The notes under the pieces: generated by a model
What the model was told of the DNA's origin: nothing
The model's input: the letters and a program-made list of their open reading frames with translations, nothing else
Database searches by the model: none
Made by a program: the position numbers and the translations under genes
DNA from: Turritopsis dohrnii
Lineage: Eukaryota; Cnidaria; Hydrozoa; Anthoathecata; Oceaniidae
Direction of reading: 5' to 3'
Assembly: GCA_027922465.2 (NCBI GenBank)
Contig: BQMF02000101.1
Coordinates: 682,001 to 746,000 of the forward strand
DNA: 64,000 bases
Shown here: positions 22,112 to 31,736 of the stretch, one piece after another
How the letters are laid out: every line of letters begins with the position of its first letter
Position numbering within the stretch: position 1 is the first letter of the stretch

Positions 22112-22970
22112 GGGCCAGCCCTCTTGTCCATCTAAACAACATTTTTAATTCCTTTAAAGTAAGGTGCGTTAATTTCTTCGACAAATTTTGGTTTACTGCA
22201 GCGAGAGGAGTACAGCTCTTTTATGAAAAGAATATTGGGTTGCTTATGCTGCTGCTGTACAAAAAAATCCTGTACAGCTGCTCATACCCGAAAAATGAAA
22301 CCCTGGAACTGTTTCTGCATTCTCATTGAACAAAGAGGTTCGGGTTATCGGAGGAAGTTTACCGAACTCAGTTACTACTTGCAATTAGGATAATTGAGGA
22401 ACTCTCTAAGACATGTGATATGTGTCCTGGTGAAACTTAAACACGAAAATCGAAAAACTACATAAACGATACAGACTCAGTTGCTTTCCCAAATAAACAC
22501 CACCTCAGGAGTCGCTGTCTCGCTTAAACGCGAGTTAATTGATCTTAATAAATAAGTGCGGTGCTTTAATTCTGTGGTGCAGTCAAGAAGGCGATAACTT
22601 GTTTTGATTTAAGGAGGTGAAAGGTCAATTCAACTAGAAAATAACAATTGCTATTAAATGGTAATGTTTTCATTTCATAAAGAAGATAGTAACGTCGTTT
22701 ATTAAAGAACTGTAAAAGAAGTTTGTAGGGAAAATACTCTCAAGTGCGTAATTGTAGGGAGAGGTCTCTTGCATTTTTTGGGAAAATTTCACCATCCATT
22801 TCAATTCAATTCAACGACATAGTATACTTTCAAGATGCTTTTAAATATAAATATATAAATATATATACATAACTTTAGTTTAAAAATCAAATTGTTTATG
22901 TACATTTTAAAATGTTAGTTTCATCACGAAAAACGTCAAAAATAATAACTGAACAAATAAGATAAAATAA

Positions 22971-25900
22971 CCCAGAGAACAAAATCGTGAAAAGTCACTG
23001 GTGAAGAAGTGCATTTGTATTTGTAATCATTGGGTTCATCCTAAGTGCAATCTCTTGACTTCAAGAGATTTTGATTCGCTTATTAAGTCCGATGAAAATG
23101 AGGACTGGTTTTGTCTCAAGTGCTGCTCTGAGATCTTTCCTTTTGGGAAAAGCTTTTCGATTTTTGACTGTGATCAAAACAACTTCACACATTTGAATCC
23201 TGGAACTCATAAGCTTGTGAAAGCTTTTTCAAATATCGCAAACCTTGAACAGTTTACTGACATTGATGAGGATGAGACTCCCTATCTTAGCTATAACTGT
23301 AAATATTTTGACATTGATGAATTCAACTCAACTAATTTTAAACCTTCTGACCTCTCTTTTTTTCATCTTAATATTTCTTCTCTTTCTAAACATTTTGATA
23401 ATTTTTGTACTCTTCTTGACTCCTTAAACTTTGATTTTAAGGTTATGGCAATTTCTGAGACTCGGATATTAAATACTTCAACTCTTAAAAACTTAGAAAT
23501 CCCTGGGTATAAATTTTTTTCAAATCCAACCGAAGCTTCTGCAGGGGGTACTGGTTTATACATCTGTACTAGTCTCGTGTTCAAACCCCGCAAAGATCTT
23601 GCTGATTCGATATACATTCCAAGAAGTCTTGAATCTACTTTTGTGGAACTGTGTTTTGAGGGTCGGTCTAATGTTGTGGTTGGCTGTATCTACAACCATC
23701 CTCATCTTATCACACTTCAAGATTTTTTTTCAAAGTTTGAAAGTCTCTTAGAAAACATAAATAGAGAAGGCAAACACATTGTTTTACTTGGAGACTTTAA
23801 TTGTGATCTTTTGAAATCTGAATCAGATAATGACGTTTCACAGTTTCTTGATATTCTCTCTTCTGGATTTATTTCTCCTTCTATCTATCTACCAACTAGA
23901 ATCACAACTACAACGCAGACTCTCATTGATAATATATTTTTTTCCCCTCTTCCTAACCTGCCTACATTTAGTGGTAACTTAACCATTGGCATTTCAGATC
24001 ATTTGCCACAATTTTTAATCATAGAAACTGATTTTCTTTCCAAAGTCAAGAAAAAATTTTACAAAGATTGGAAATCTTTTGACCAGGAGAATTTTGTACA
24101 CGATTTTTTAGCCATTGATTGGAAATCTCGTCTAAAAATTTGCAAAAATAATCCTAGTGATTCTCTCACCACTCTGCTTGAAGGTATCAATGTTCTAGTG
24201 GATCAATACGTTCCTACAAAAAAGCTTACCAGGAAACAAATCAGGAGTAAGCCTTGGGTCACAGGAGGGATTAAAAATTCTATACGCCAACGTAATAAGC
24301 TTTTTAACTCTTTTGTTAAATGTAAAGACAATGAACGTAAAGCTGAACTTTATAACCAATATAAAATATATAGAAATAATATAGTTTCTCTTTTACGATC
24401 AAGTAAACTTAATTATTATAAAAAATATTTCTATAACAATACTAAGAACTCTAAAAAGATATGGAATGGTATAAAAGATATAATTAATATTCGTAACAAA
24501 AGTGCCTCGACTAACTTAACTCTAAATATCAATGGTAATGAAACATCTGATCCTAATTTAGTTTCTAATCATTTTAATGAATTTTTTTCAAGTATTGCCA
24601 AAGACATTAGAAACAAAATCCCAAATGCTATTCGTTCCCATCGCCATTTTTTAAAAAATAGTCCTCATAAGTCTTTTTTCTTCAAGCCAGTGAATTCTAA
24701 TGAAATAATTAAGCTGATTAATTCCCTAGACTTATCTAAATCCGTAGGACCTAACAGCATTCCAACTAAAATTCTCAAGCTTCTTTGTAACGATATTTCT
24801 CCCATCTTAACAAAGATTTTTAATCTCTCCTTTGAAACTGGTTTATTCTTGACTCCGCTTAAAATCGCCAAAGTTATTCCTGTCTACAAAAACAAAGGTT
24901 CTCAATTTGATGCGACCAATTATCGTCCTATCTCTCTACTCTCAAATATTGACAAAATATTTGAGAAACTTGTTCATTCACGACTTGTATCTTTTTTTGA
25001 TGCGAACAATCTAATTTTTAAAAATCAATTTGGCTTTAGAGCCAAGCACTCCACTGTGCACGCCCTTGTTAATCTTACAGAGCAAATACGATCCGCTCTT
25101 GATCTTGGTAAGCTAAGTTGTGGGATATTTATTGATCTACAAAAAGCATTTGATACTGTGGACCATGAAATTCTTCTGGCAAAACTTAATTTTTATGGAG
25201 TTAGGGGTATCACTAATCAATGGTTTCGTTCGTACCTTATTGGTAGGAAGCAGTTTGTTTCTATTCTTGATAATGTCTCATCTTCTCTAGATGTTGAATA
25301 TGGTGTACCACAAGGCTCTGTCCTTGGTCCGCTTCTTTTTCTAATTTATATTAATGATATCCCTAATGCCTTTGAATTTGGCAAATCCTGTCTTTTTGCA
25401 GATGATACTAGTGTTTTATACTCTGATCAGAGTCCTGTGATCTTAGAAAATCAAATCAATCATGATTTGGTTAAGTTGGTAGATTGGCTGAATGCAAACA
25501 AAATTGCATTGAATGTAGCAAAGACCGAAGCCCTTCTCTTTAAGAATCCTAGAAAAACAGTCGATCATGACATTAGATTGATCCTCAATGACACTGAACT
25601 TAAATTTAAATCACATGCTAGATATCTTGGAGTGATTGTTGATGACTCGCTTTCTTTTTCTTTTCATTTAACCAATGTTAGTGCTAAACTTGGTCAAGCT
25701 AATGGAATCATCAGCCTTCTCAGACATTACCTTCCTCCTAGTATTCTTACTTCAATCTACTATGCTCTTTTTAATTCACATCTAAGTTATGCTGCTCTTG
25801 TATGGGGCCAATCTCCTTCTGTCTCTTCAAGAATCCTTCTCCTTCAAAAGAAATGCATCCGACTTATTACTCATTCTCATTTTCTTGCTCACACTAAACC

Positions 25901-26240
25901 TCTGTTTAAAGCCTCTAAAATTCTTGAGTTTAAAGATATTGTTTTTTTTCAGACTCTAAATCTTGTACATCAAAGTCTTAACAAAACTTCTCCCTCAAGT
26001 ATTCAAGAAACTCTCGGTCTTAGTTTCCTTAGTGATTCTCAGCGAACCAGGGGTCGTTCCATTGGAATTCTAGTAAGACCTTTAGTCAAAACTACTTCGT
26101 ATGGTTTGCAGTCAATTCGTTATCGTTCAATTCTCAATTGGAATGGTCTTCAATTGCAGCATCGTGACACAAACCTTTCCATGCTTGGTTATGGGAAATT
26201 TAAATCACTTGTTAAATCATCACTATTAAGCCATTACTAA
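22971..26240 (+). CDS. LINE ORF2-type protein: PHD-like finger, endonuclease, reverse transcriptase
   Basis: The frame is open from 22971; a GTG at 23001 would give 1079 residues. Numbering from there: an N-terminal Cys/His finger (CNHWVHPKCN to WFCLKCCSEIF, residues 1-45, missing its first cysteines); an endonuclease/exonuclease/phosphatase domain (about 118-350) with LGDFN and ISDHLPQ; and a reverse transcriptase (about 600-870) with NYRPISLLS, FIDLQKAFDTVDH near 709, VPQGSVLGPLLF and the FADDTS catalytic box near 800. A post-RT region with HLSYAALVW follows. No internal stop is present, so this protein could have been active recently. The start codon is probably lost with the 5' truncation. 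Confidence 0.88.
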   Translation, partial: PREQNREKSLVKKCICICNHWVHPKCNLLTSRDFDSLIKSDENEDWFCLKCCSEIFPFGKSFSIFDCDQNNFTHLNPGTHKLVKAFSNIANLEQFTDIDEDETPYLSYNCKYFDIDEFNSTNFKPSDLSFFHLNISSLSKHFDNFCTLLDSLNFDFKVMAISETRILNTSTLKNLEIPGYKFFSNPTEASAGGTGLYICTSLVFKPRKDLADSIYIPRSLESTFVELCFEGRSNVVVGCIYNHPHLITLQDFFSKFESLLENINREGKHIVLLGDFNCDLLKSESDNDVSQFLDILSSGFISPSIYLPTRITTTTQTLIDNIFFSPLPNLPTFSGNLTIGISDHLPQFLIIETDFLSKVKKKFYKDWKSFDQENFVHDFLAIDWKSRLKICKNNPSDSLTTLLEGINVLVDQYVPTKKLTRKQIRSKPWVTGGIKNSIRQRNKLFNSFVKCKDNERKAELYNQYKIYRNNIVSLLRSSKLNYYKKYFYNNTKNSKKIWNGIKDIINIRNKSASTNLTLNINGNETSDPNLVSNHFNEFFSSIAKDIRNKIPNAIRSHRHFLKNSPHKSFFFKPVNSNEIIKLINSLDLSKSVGPNSIPTKILKLLCNDISPILTKIFNLSFETGLFLTPLKIAKVIPVYKNKGSQFDATNYRPISLLSNIDKIFEKLVHSRLVSFFDANNLIFKNQFGFRAKHSTVHALVNLTEQIRSALDLGKLSCGIFIDLQKAFDTVDHEILLAKLNFYGVRGITNQWFRSYLIGRKQFVSILDNVSSSLDVEYGVPQGSVLGPLLFLIYINDIPNAFEFGKSCLFADDTSVLYSDQSPVILENQINHDLVKLVDWLNANKIALNVAKTEALLFKNPRKTVDHDIRLILNDTELKFKSHARYLGVIVDDSLSFSFHLTNVSAKLGQANGIISLLRHYLPPSILTSIYYALFNSHLSYAALVWGQSPSVSSRILLLQKKCIRLITHSHFLAHTKPLFKASKILEFKDIVFFQTLNLVHQSLNKTSPSSIQETLGLSFLSDSQRTRGRSIGILVRPLVKTTSYGLQSIRYRSILNWNGLQLQHRDTNLSMLGYGKFKSLVKSSLLSHY

Positions 26241-26516
26241 GATTTTTCTTACCTGATCATATACACATTACTGGCATTATTTTAATTTTATTTTAATTTT
26301 TTTTTTTTATTATTTATTTGTTTATTTATTTATTTATTTATTTTTTCGAAACTTTTTGTTGTTGTATTTTACATATATACTCAGGTGGCTACCTCCTTAG
26401 ATTAGTCTCGACTATATGGGGTAGTCTCCTGGCCTCTTATTCTTTTGAAACTTTGTAATTTGTCAGACACGTAATCTTTGGCAAATAAATTGAAATTGAT
26501 TGATTGATTGATTGTA
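22971..26516 (+). mobile_element. CR1-like LINE with one long open ORF
   Basis: The retrotransposon extends from the first in-frame codon after a TAA (22968-22970) through a 3' untranslated region to a (TTGA)n tail at about 26493-26516, the short-repeat 3' end typical of CR1/L2-type LINEs rather than poly(A). The 5' end appears truncated within the PHD-like finger, because the frame is open but lacks an ATG before 23001. It is the most intact element in the window. Confidence 0.88.
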
Positions 26517-26839
26517 TTGAAATGTGTAACCTTTTGCGATTTTCTATTGAAATGTACTCCTCCACAGTGATTTTTTAAGCAAATTTGCCTGGGAAGATTA
26601 CAAAATGACAACTGATAGTTTAAAAACTCAAGGATAACTTTTGTGAACTTAATTTAAAGAACTGCCTGTCAATAATGAGCTTGACTCAAACTTTACGCGT
26701 CAGCATTTCAGCACTACTGCATTTTAAAGCAAAAAAGAAGATAAGAAGATAAGAAGCTCAATATCGAAGCATGCACTGAAGATCTTTTCTAGGTTCCAGA
26801 AACAAATACCAAATATAATAGTATGATAAAATTTGAAAG

Positions 26840-28113
26840 TCATTCTTCAATCCACTGAGGCAAATTAAGCAATTTACAAAACTTGTTACAAATATGGCTT
26901 CTTAAAAATTCCTCAATAGCCTTTTCGTATAAATTACCCACACAAAATAAGGTGTTTTCCTCACAAAAACGAAGACTTGATGCAACTTCCGGATCAAACA
27001 TGGTATAACCACACCCTTGAATATCCAGCACTATCAGTTCACCTTCAGATTTCACGTAAGAAAAATGTGAGTAGCACTCCGCTTTTTTTGAAATGTCGTC
27101 ATTGGCTTCACTTTCAGATTGAAGATCTTACCATCATTATTAATATATTTCTTGAAATTTCCATCCACAAACTCCTCCACTGTTACCGTTTCTCCTTCTA
27201 ATGTTCCCAGATATACTTCATTAAATTTTAGTGTAGGCCCAAAGCTAACTTTATCAGTAATTGTATCTGCAAGATCTACCGCAATTTTCCAAGCCAGTTT
27301 GTGCGCTTGAACCTGCTTCTGCGCATGATGAAAAACAGACTCTCCTACTGCCAAAATGTCATTCTGCGGATCGATATAGCGTTTGATTACCCACTCCTTA
27401 TTTTGAAATTGTGGGTGTTCAGAGGTTGCTTTATATGCTTCTCGAAAAGCACCTTTTCCAAAAGCCTCACTTTTCATGTCAAAGTATACTCTGTTGACTG
27501 AACTACTCCACTGCATTTTACCAATATCGAAGCAGTTCAAATCAACAGCAGCCAACGCAGTGCCAATAGATTGACCAAGCTTTAGCATTTTAGATGGAGT
27601 CAACTTGAAACTGTCTGCCACTACTTTCTTTGAACCTCCAAAACGACTTTTGGTAACTGTATAATTATTGGGATTATGCTTACGTTTTATTGACAGAGGT
27701 ACTGTTGCTGTTCCTATTGAAACACTCAGTGGTTTTAAAAAAGAACGATTAGATGCTTCACCACTATTCCCAACACTTGCATTATCAAGGTCTTCAAAAT
27801 CATCTACATCACAGGTTGTGGGAAGAATTCGTATGTTGATCAGCTGAAAATTTGGCAACTGAGAAGCTTCAAAACAAGATGGACCCCTTTCACTTGCCAA
27901 TACATCACATTTGACTTTCTTTCCTAATTTTTTTTCAAAATGCATCTCACATGAACATTTAATGTTTTCAAGACTAAAATGTTCAAATGGATATCGAACA
28001 AATTCTGTGGCTCCAATTCTTTGATATTTCTGTTGCTTACCACTGACTTTGTTACTTAGTCTTTGAACACAAATTGTTGAATGATAGGTATCATCAAATA
28101 TGCCATCAGTGAC
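26840..28113 (-). CDS. Alpha-kinase (MHCK/eEF2K/TRPM7-type) domain protein
   Basis: Minus strand. The frame from 28113 follows a good acceptor (TTTAG at 28118-28114). Roughly 210 residues of unrecognised sequence precede the kinase. The alpha-kinase landmarks are clear: FGKGAFREAYKA (glycine-rich loop), EWVIKRY (catalytic lysine), VEEFVDGNFKKYINNDG, then SHFSYVKSEGELIVLDIQG with the GxGYTMFDP segment, and C-terminal HICNKFC, matching the zinc-binding His/Cys of this atypical kinase fold. It would phosphorylate Ser/Thr in helical substrates. One frame change near 27112-27125 separates the N- and C-lobes (26840-27055 is the second frame); it may be a mutation or assembly indel. It lies downstream of, and on the same strand as, the DDE-integrase gene. 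Confidence 0.75.
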
Positions 28114-28262
28114 CTAAAGTGATTTCAAATAGAAAGGAGGCTCACAATATGTATGACATTCAAACTTCAAGTAAGTTTTACGAAATTGAAAATTTGAAAT
28201 TTAATCCGGCTTTTGAACAGCACAGGCATCAGTGGTTTATTTCATATTTTCTTATCAAACTC

Positions 28263-29293
28263 TCACCTATCCCTCTCTTCTGATGGATCGTAAATTCCAT
28301 GATCTTTTAGCCAGTTTAATGAATGCTTGTAGTACTTTTCTAGCCTTTCATGCAGTTCTTTCCACCAGCGTTCTATCTAAAATTTGAACAGATTGTATGT
28401 CTGACATTTTAATGCTTACATGAAAATCATTGTATATATATGCTTTTCTCTCAAAAACCTCTGCACAGTATGTTGATCTTATTTTTTATCTCCACCTATT
28501 TGCAAACATCACTTGTTTGTGTGTAGTATAAAAAATCTATGGTGAAAATTTAAATTACCTGATTCGCTGTTGACGGTCCAAATATAACAGTTTCTGTTGG
28601 GTCCATATCTCCATGTTTTCGTCGCAAGAAGCTATGCATGGTTGCCATTATCCCAGTTTCTGAGCCTTTGTCTAGTCGGAGCATAGAAGCCATTTTTTTC
28701 TCATCCTTTAAGTACTTAAAGTACCATTTAGCAGGTAGCTCAGGATTGCTGTTAGATGTCCACACTTTCAGCCACAACAACTTACGACTCGCTGTGTCAA
28801 TACAGCCATAAATGGCAATGGGAAAAGTGCTGTTCTGGTATCCCATCAATTTATCATGTCCATCCAGAGAATGTACCATGTCTGGGCCCGGAGATGTAAA
28901 ATTGCCTTTCTTTTTCTTCTTTTTTGCTCCAGGGGCACGAGCATTCAATGCTTCAGGGTCAACACAATACATGACATCATGTACTAGATCTCGAGGCACA
29001 TTGAGTTTCCAAACCTGCCTCAGCTTCTTTTGCATTGCACGGTATCCCAGCAGTGCACCGGGGCCTTCCAGCTCAACTTTAACTGCATTTTCCACGGTAC
29101 TAACAGATAGCGTTTTATCAGAATAATAAATTTCAAACTCTCTCAATCTCCTATCCAACGTCCTAATACTCCATTTGTAATTACCATAATCACGCTTTAT
29201 AAAATCCAAAATTTCTTCACGTGTTAAACTCTGCTCAACATATTTGCGTAAGTCTGCTTTTAGTGAACAATTTTGATTCCAAGGAGTAATCAA
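28263..29293 (-). CDS. DDE integrase-like gene, two exons visible
   Basis: Exon 1 is 28559-29293, ending at donor GTAATT; exon 2 is about 28263-28376 after acceptor TTTTAG. Exon 1 has an N-terminal helical region (LTREEILDFIKRDYGNYKWS, helix-turn-helix-like, followed by TLDRRLREF) and a retroviral-integrase-like core with SLDGHDKLM (first Asp) and RLDKGSETG (second Asp), ending ...STANQ. Exon 2 supplies the expected glutamate (IERWWKELHERLEKYY). This family is widespread in cnidarians and fish as 'integrase core domain' proteins. A donor-like GTGAGA at 28266 suggests another exon follows. The TTG-initiated start is only where the frame opens; upstream exons were not identified. Confidence 0.75.
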
Positions 29294-29303
29294 AGCATTT
29301 GCT

Positions 29304-30171
29304 ATGGAGCGCCATTACGGAAAAAAATAATTTCGGGGAATGTCAAAACTTCTTGTTGGGGTTACACACACTTTCGATGGGGTAACACGATAACTGTGCT
29401 GGCCTTATGAAAAATAAAGTGGGGTTACACTCAACCATGAAATCGGGGAATGTCAAATGAAAATCCATGCTCCTGTTACACGAAGTCGAACGCAGGCAAT
29501 CATTAAAAATTTCGATAACAGATCGACTGAGGTACATAAAAACGCTGTCAGATTGATCAGTTCCCGTCATGTTAGTGTGGCCTGTTACACGACATCTCAT
29601 GCGCCATGTGATCAGTACTGTTCTGGATAAGAAAGAGTTTAGAAGCTAAAGAAGAAGATGGCTGACGAAATCGAACGATCGATATCTAATTTAATTGTTG
29701 CTGTATTTCTTGGATTCTGCAGTTTAATAATTCCGGATTCGTGTCTAACCCATCACGAACTTCTCTCACAAGTGATAAAGAAATTTGAAGAGCTTCCTGA
29801 AACCCTTCCAAAATTATAATCTTGATACCATGAAGCATCCACCGTGTTGTGCACTCATTGGTAGCCATGGCTATTGCCGAGAAAGCGTGGAAATAGGTTC
29901 GAGTAAGCAACACACGAAGATGTCGGAATGATGACGTGACGTCAGTCAATATAAGAGCTATTCTTTAAGCTTCTCCAAATCATAATCGAGGTCATCGATA
30001 TGTTTTGACATTCCCCACTTTCATAACATGACTGTTACCCCACTATAATTATGTACATTATCGTATTACCCCATCGAAAGTGTGTGTTGCCCCATCAAAA
30101 GTGTGTATAACCCCAACACGAAGTTTTGACATTCCCCCGAAATTATTTTTTTTCCGTCATGGCGCTCCATA
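29304..30171. mobile_element. TIR element with ATGGAGCGCCAT ends
   Basis: The left ATGGAGCGCCATTACGG and about 85 following bases are repeated inverted at the right end (CCGTCATGGCGCTCCAT, ending 30170). The long TIRs include TTTCGGGG(G)AATGTCAAAACTT and GATGGGGTAACACGATAA. The flanks contain an imperfect direct repeat (CATTTGCTA left, AATTTGCCA right), compatible with an old 9-10-bp duplication of MULE type. The interior has no transposase; short frames on both strands (e.g. 29686-29949 minus) are unrecognised. It inserted just upstream of the integrase exon. Confidence 0.75.
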
Positions 30172-30320
30172 ATTTGCCATAATCAAGTGAGTTGTCGGTT
30201 GAAAGGACAATGTTGTTGCTGCAACCACCACGTGAACTCATAATATTGTTATTACGCATGCGTTAAATGCGCTTATTTTACAGAATCACGATGGGCAAAG
30301 TAAATAACACACGCCGTTGC

Positions 30321-30549
30321 ACGCTAAAAGACTGGTAACTAACCGCAGGTTGTCGTTTTGGCTGTCTTCGGCCATGTGTGTTATTCATTTGTTTTGTTTT
30401 TAAAGTTGGAACATGTTTTTAAAATGAAATAAAAATGAATGAAAATAATATCAAAAAATAACAAAAATACTTTGAATTGAAAAAATGAAATATGAATATA
30501 AGAATTAAAAAAAAAATTTTTTTTCGTTTGGCAGCTTTCGGCCACCATA
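30321..30549 (-). repeat. Right inverted arm of the 9-kb segment
   Basis: Reverse-orientation counterpart of 21509-21778, ending GGCAGCTTTCGGCCACCATA. The landmarks TTACCAGTCTTTTAGCGT, TGGCCGAAGACAGCC and TGGCCGAAAGCTGCC are in the same order when read on the minus strand. TA abuts both outer ends. The segment 30550-31433 beyond it shows no recognisable gene. Confidence 0.7.
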
Positions 30550-31433
30550 CTCCTCCTCGCTCGCTTACGCTCGCTGCGGGGGCAATTAATATAGAAGGGC
30601 TCATGAAAACGTGCAGTTCAACAAGATTATTTTAAAGACCAATTGCTTAAATTTTAAAAATACTTGAATAAATAAATAAGTTCGGAAAATCGATTGTCTC
30701 GGGTCTCAGGCAGGGATAGGATAACTAGTCCTACTTTTTTCTCGTATGCTGCTGATTACGTAATGTGGGGATTAAACATGGGAGATTGACAAACATTCGA
30801 AACAACATTCCGAACAACGAAGTCTTGTTATGATAAAATCGAGAAAAAAGCTACTTTACCACCAGGAGTATCATACTACACTCATAGCAAATTGTTCAGA
30901 GGTTTTCTCAAACATATATGTATATATATCGTAAAACTTTTTGACATCAGAAAATCTGATATATCTCATCATGATGGATGATTGTTTGTTTGTTTTACTG
31001 ATGATGATAAGCTGTTGCTGCTGTCTTCATTTAGGTAGGAACTTGATTTTTTTTAGCAATTCCAATTAGACACCTACATTGAAATGACTTTGAAAAGGAC
31101 GCGTTTGGTTTCATCATAGACCATAAATGTGTTAACGAATAACTTTTGAAATTATGCACTGTTGTTGTATGATTATATCCATTATTTATTTTTCCTTCTT
31201 AAGTTTTTGTTTTTCTAGTTGTCTTCCGATACATATACTGTTTCTTCCATTTGTTCTTGGGAAAGTTCAAATGAAAGTTATGGCAATTAATTTAATAATT
31301 AATATAGGAGAGTCAGCATATAACAATAAAATCAAGTTTTCTGATCCTGATGTGAGCGAAAATAATGAAGTGAGGATGACGAATGTGAAAACAAACTTAA
31401 CTCAAGCCATTTGTACCATATATAATTTCCATA

Positions 31434-31734
31434 CCGTCTTCGTGTCTAATTACGGACAGCTTTTGTAATTATGGACATCGGACGTCAATCACAGTGGGGG
31501 AGGACACTTTTTCCTGAGTATTGAAATATAGGCCATTATGATTTTCACTGTCCATTATTCTTCAAGTGTTGCTGCTAATTTCTCTCTATTGGATTGCTCT
31601 GTTTCATAAAACATTTTATTCAGTTATATGTGGTGAACTTGGCAAGAATGCATGTCTATTTTCGTGACAAGAATGTTTGTTTACATTTTGTGTCCGTAAT
31701 TACAAAGGTTGTCCGTAATTAGACACGAAGATGG
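31434..31734. mobile_element. TA-flanked MITE (CCGTCTTCGTGTC ends), short form
   Basis: TIRs CCGTCTTCGTGTCTAATTAC and their inverted counterpart, flanked by TA (31432-31433, 31735-31736). The 301-bp body corresponds, inverted, to the first part of the 668-bp copy at 50184-50851; the short form lacks about 350 internal bases. Confidence 0.88.
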
Positions 31735-31736
31735 TA

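Noticed and set aside
28113..28263. Integrase and alpha-kinase as one spliced gene
   Set aside because: The donor-like GTGAGA at 28266 and the acceptor at 28114 join in the wrong phase for the kinase frame, so a fusion is not supported by sequence alone.
29686..29949. 87-codon minus-strand frame inside the TIR element, considered as an integrase 5' exon
   Set aside because: The opposite strand is equally open there, no splice join to 29293 is evident, and it lies within an inserted element.
31154..31468. 104-codon plus-strand frame with a hydrophobic start, considered as a signal-peptide exon of the receptor
   Set aside because: It runs into the TIR of a MITE and has no supported donor joining the Sushi exon.
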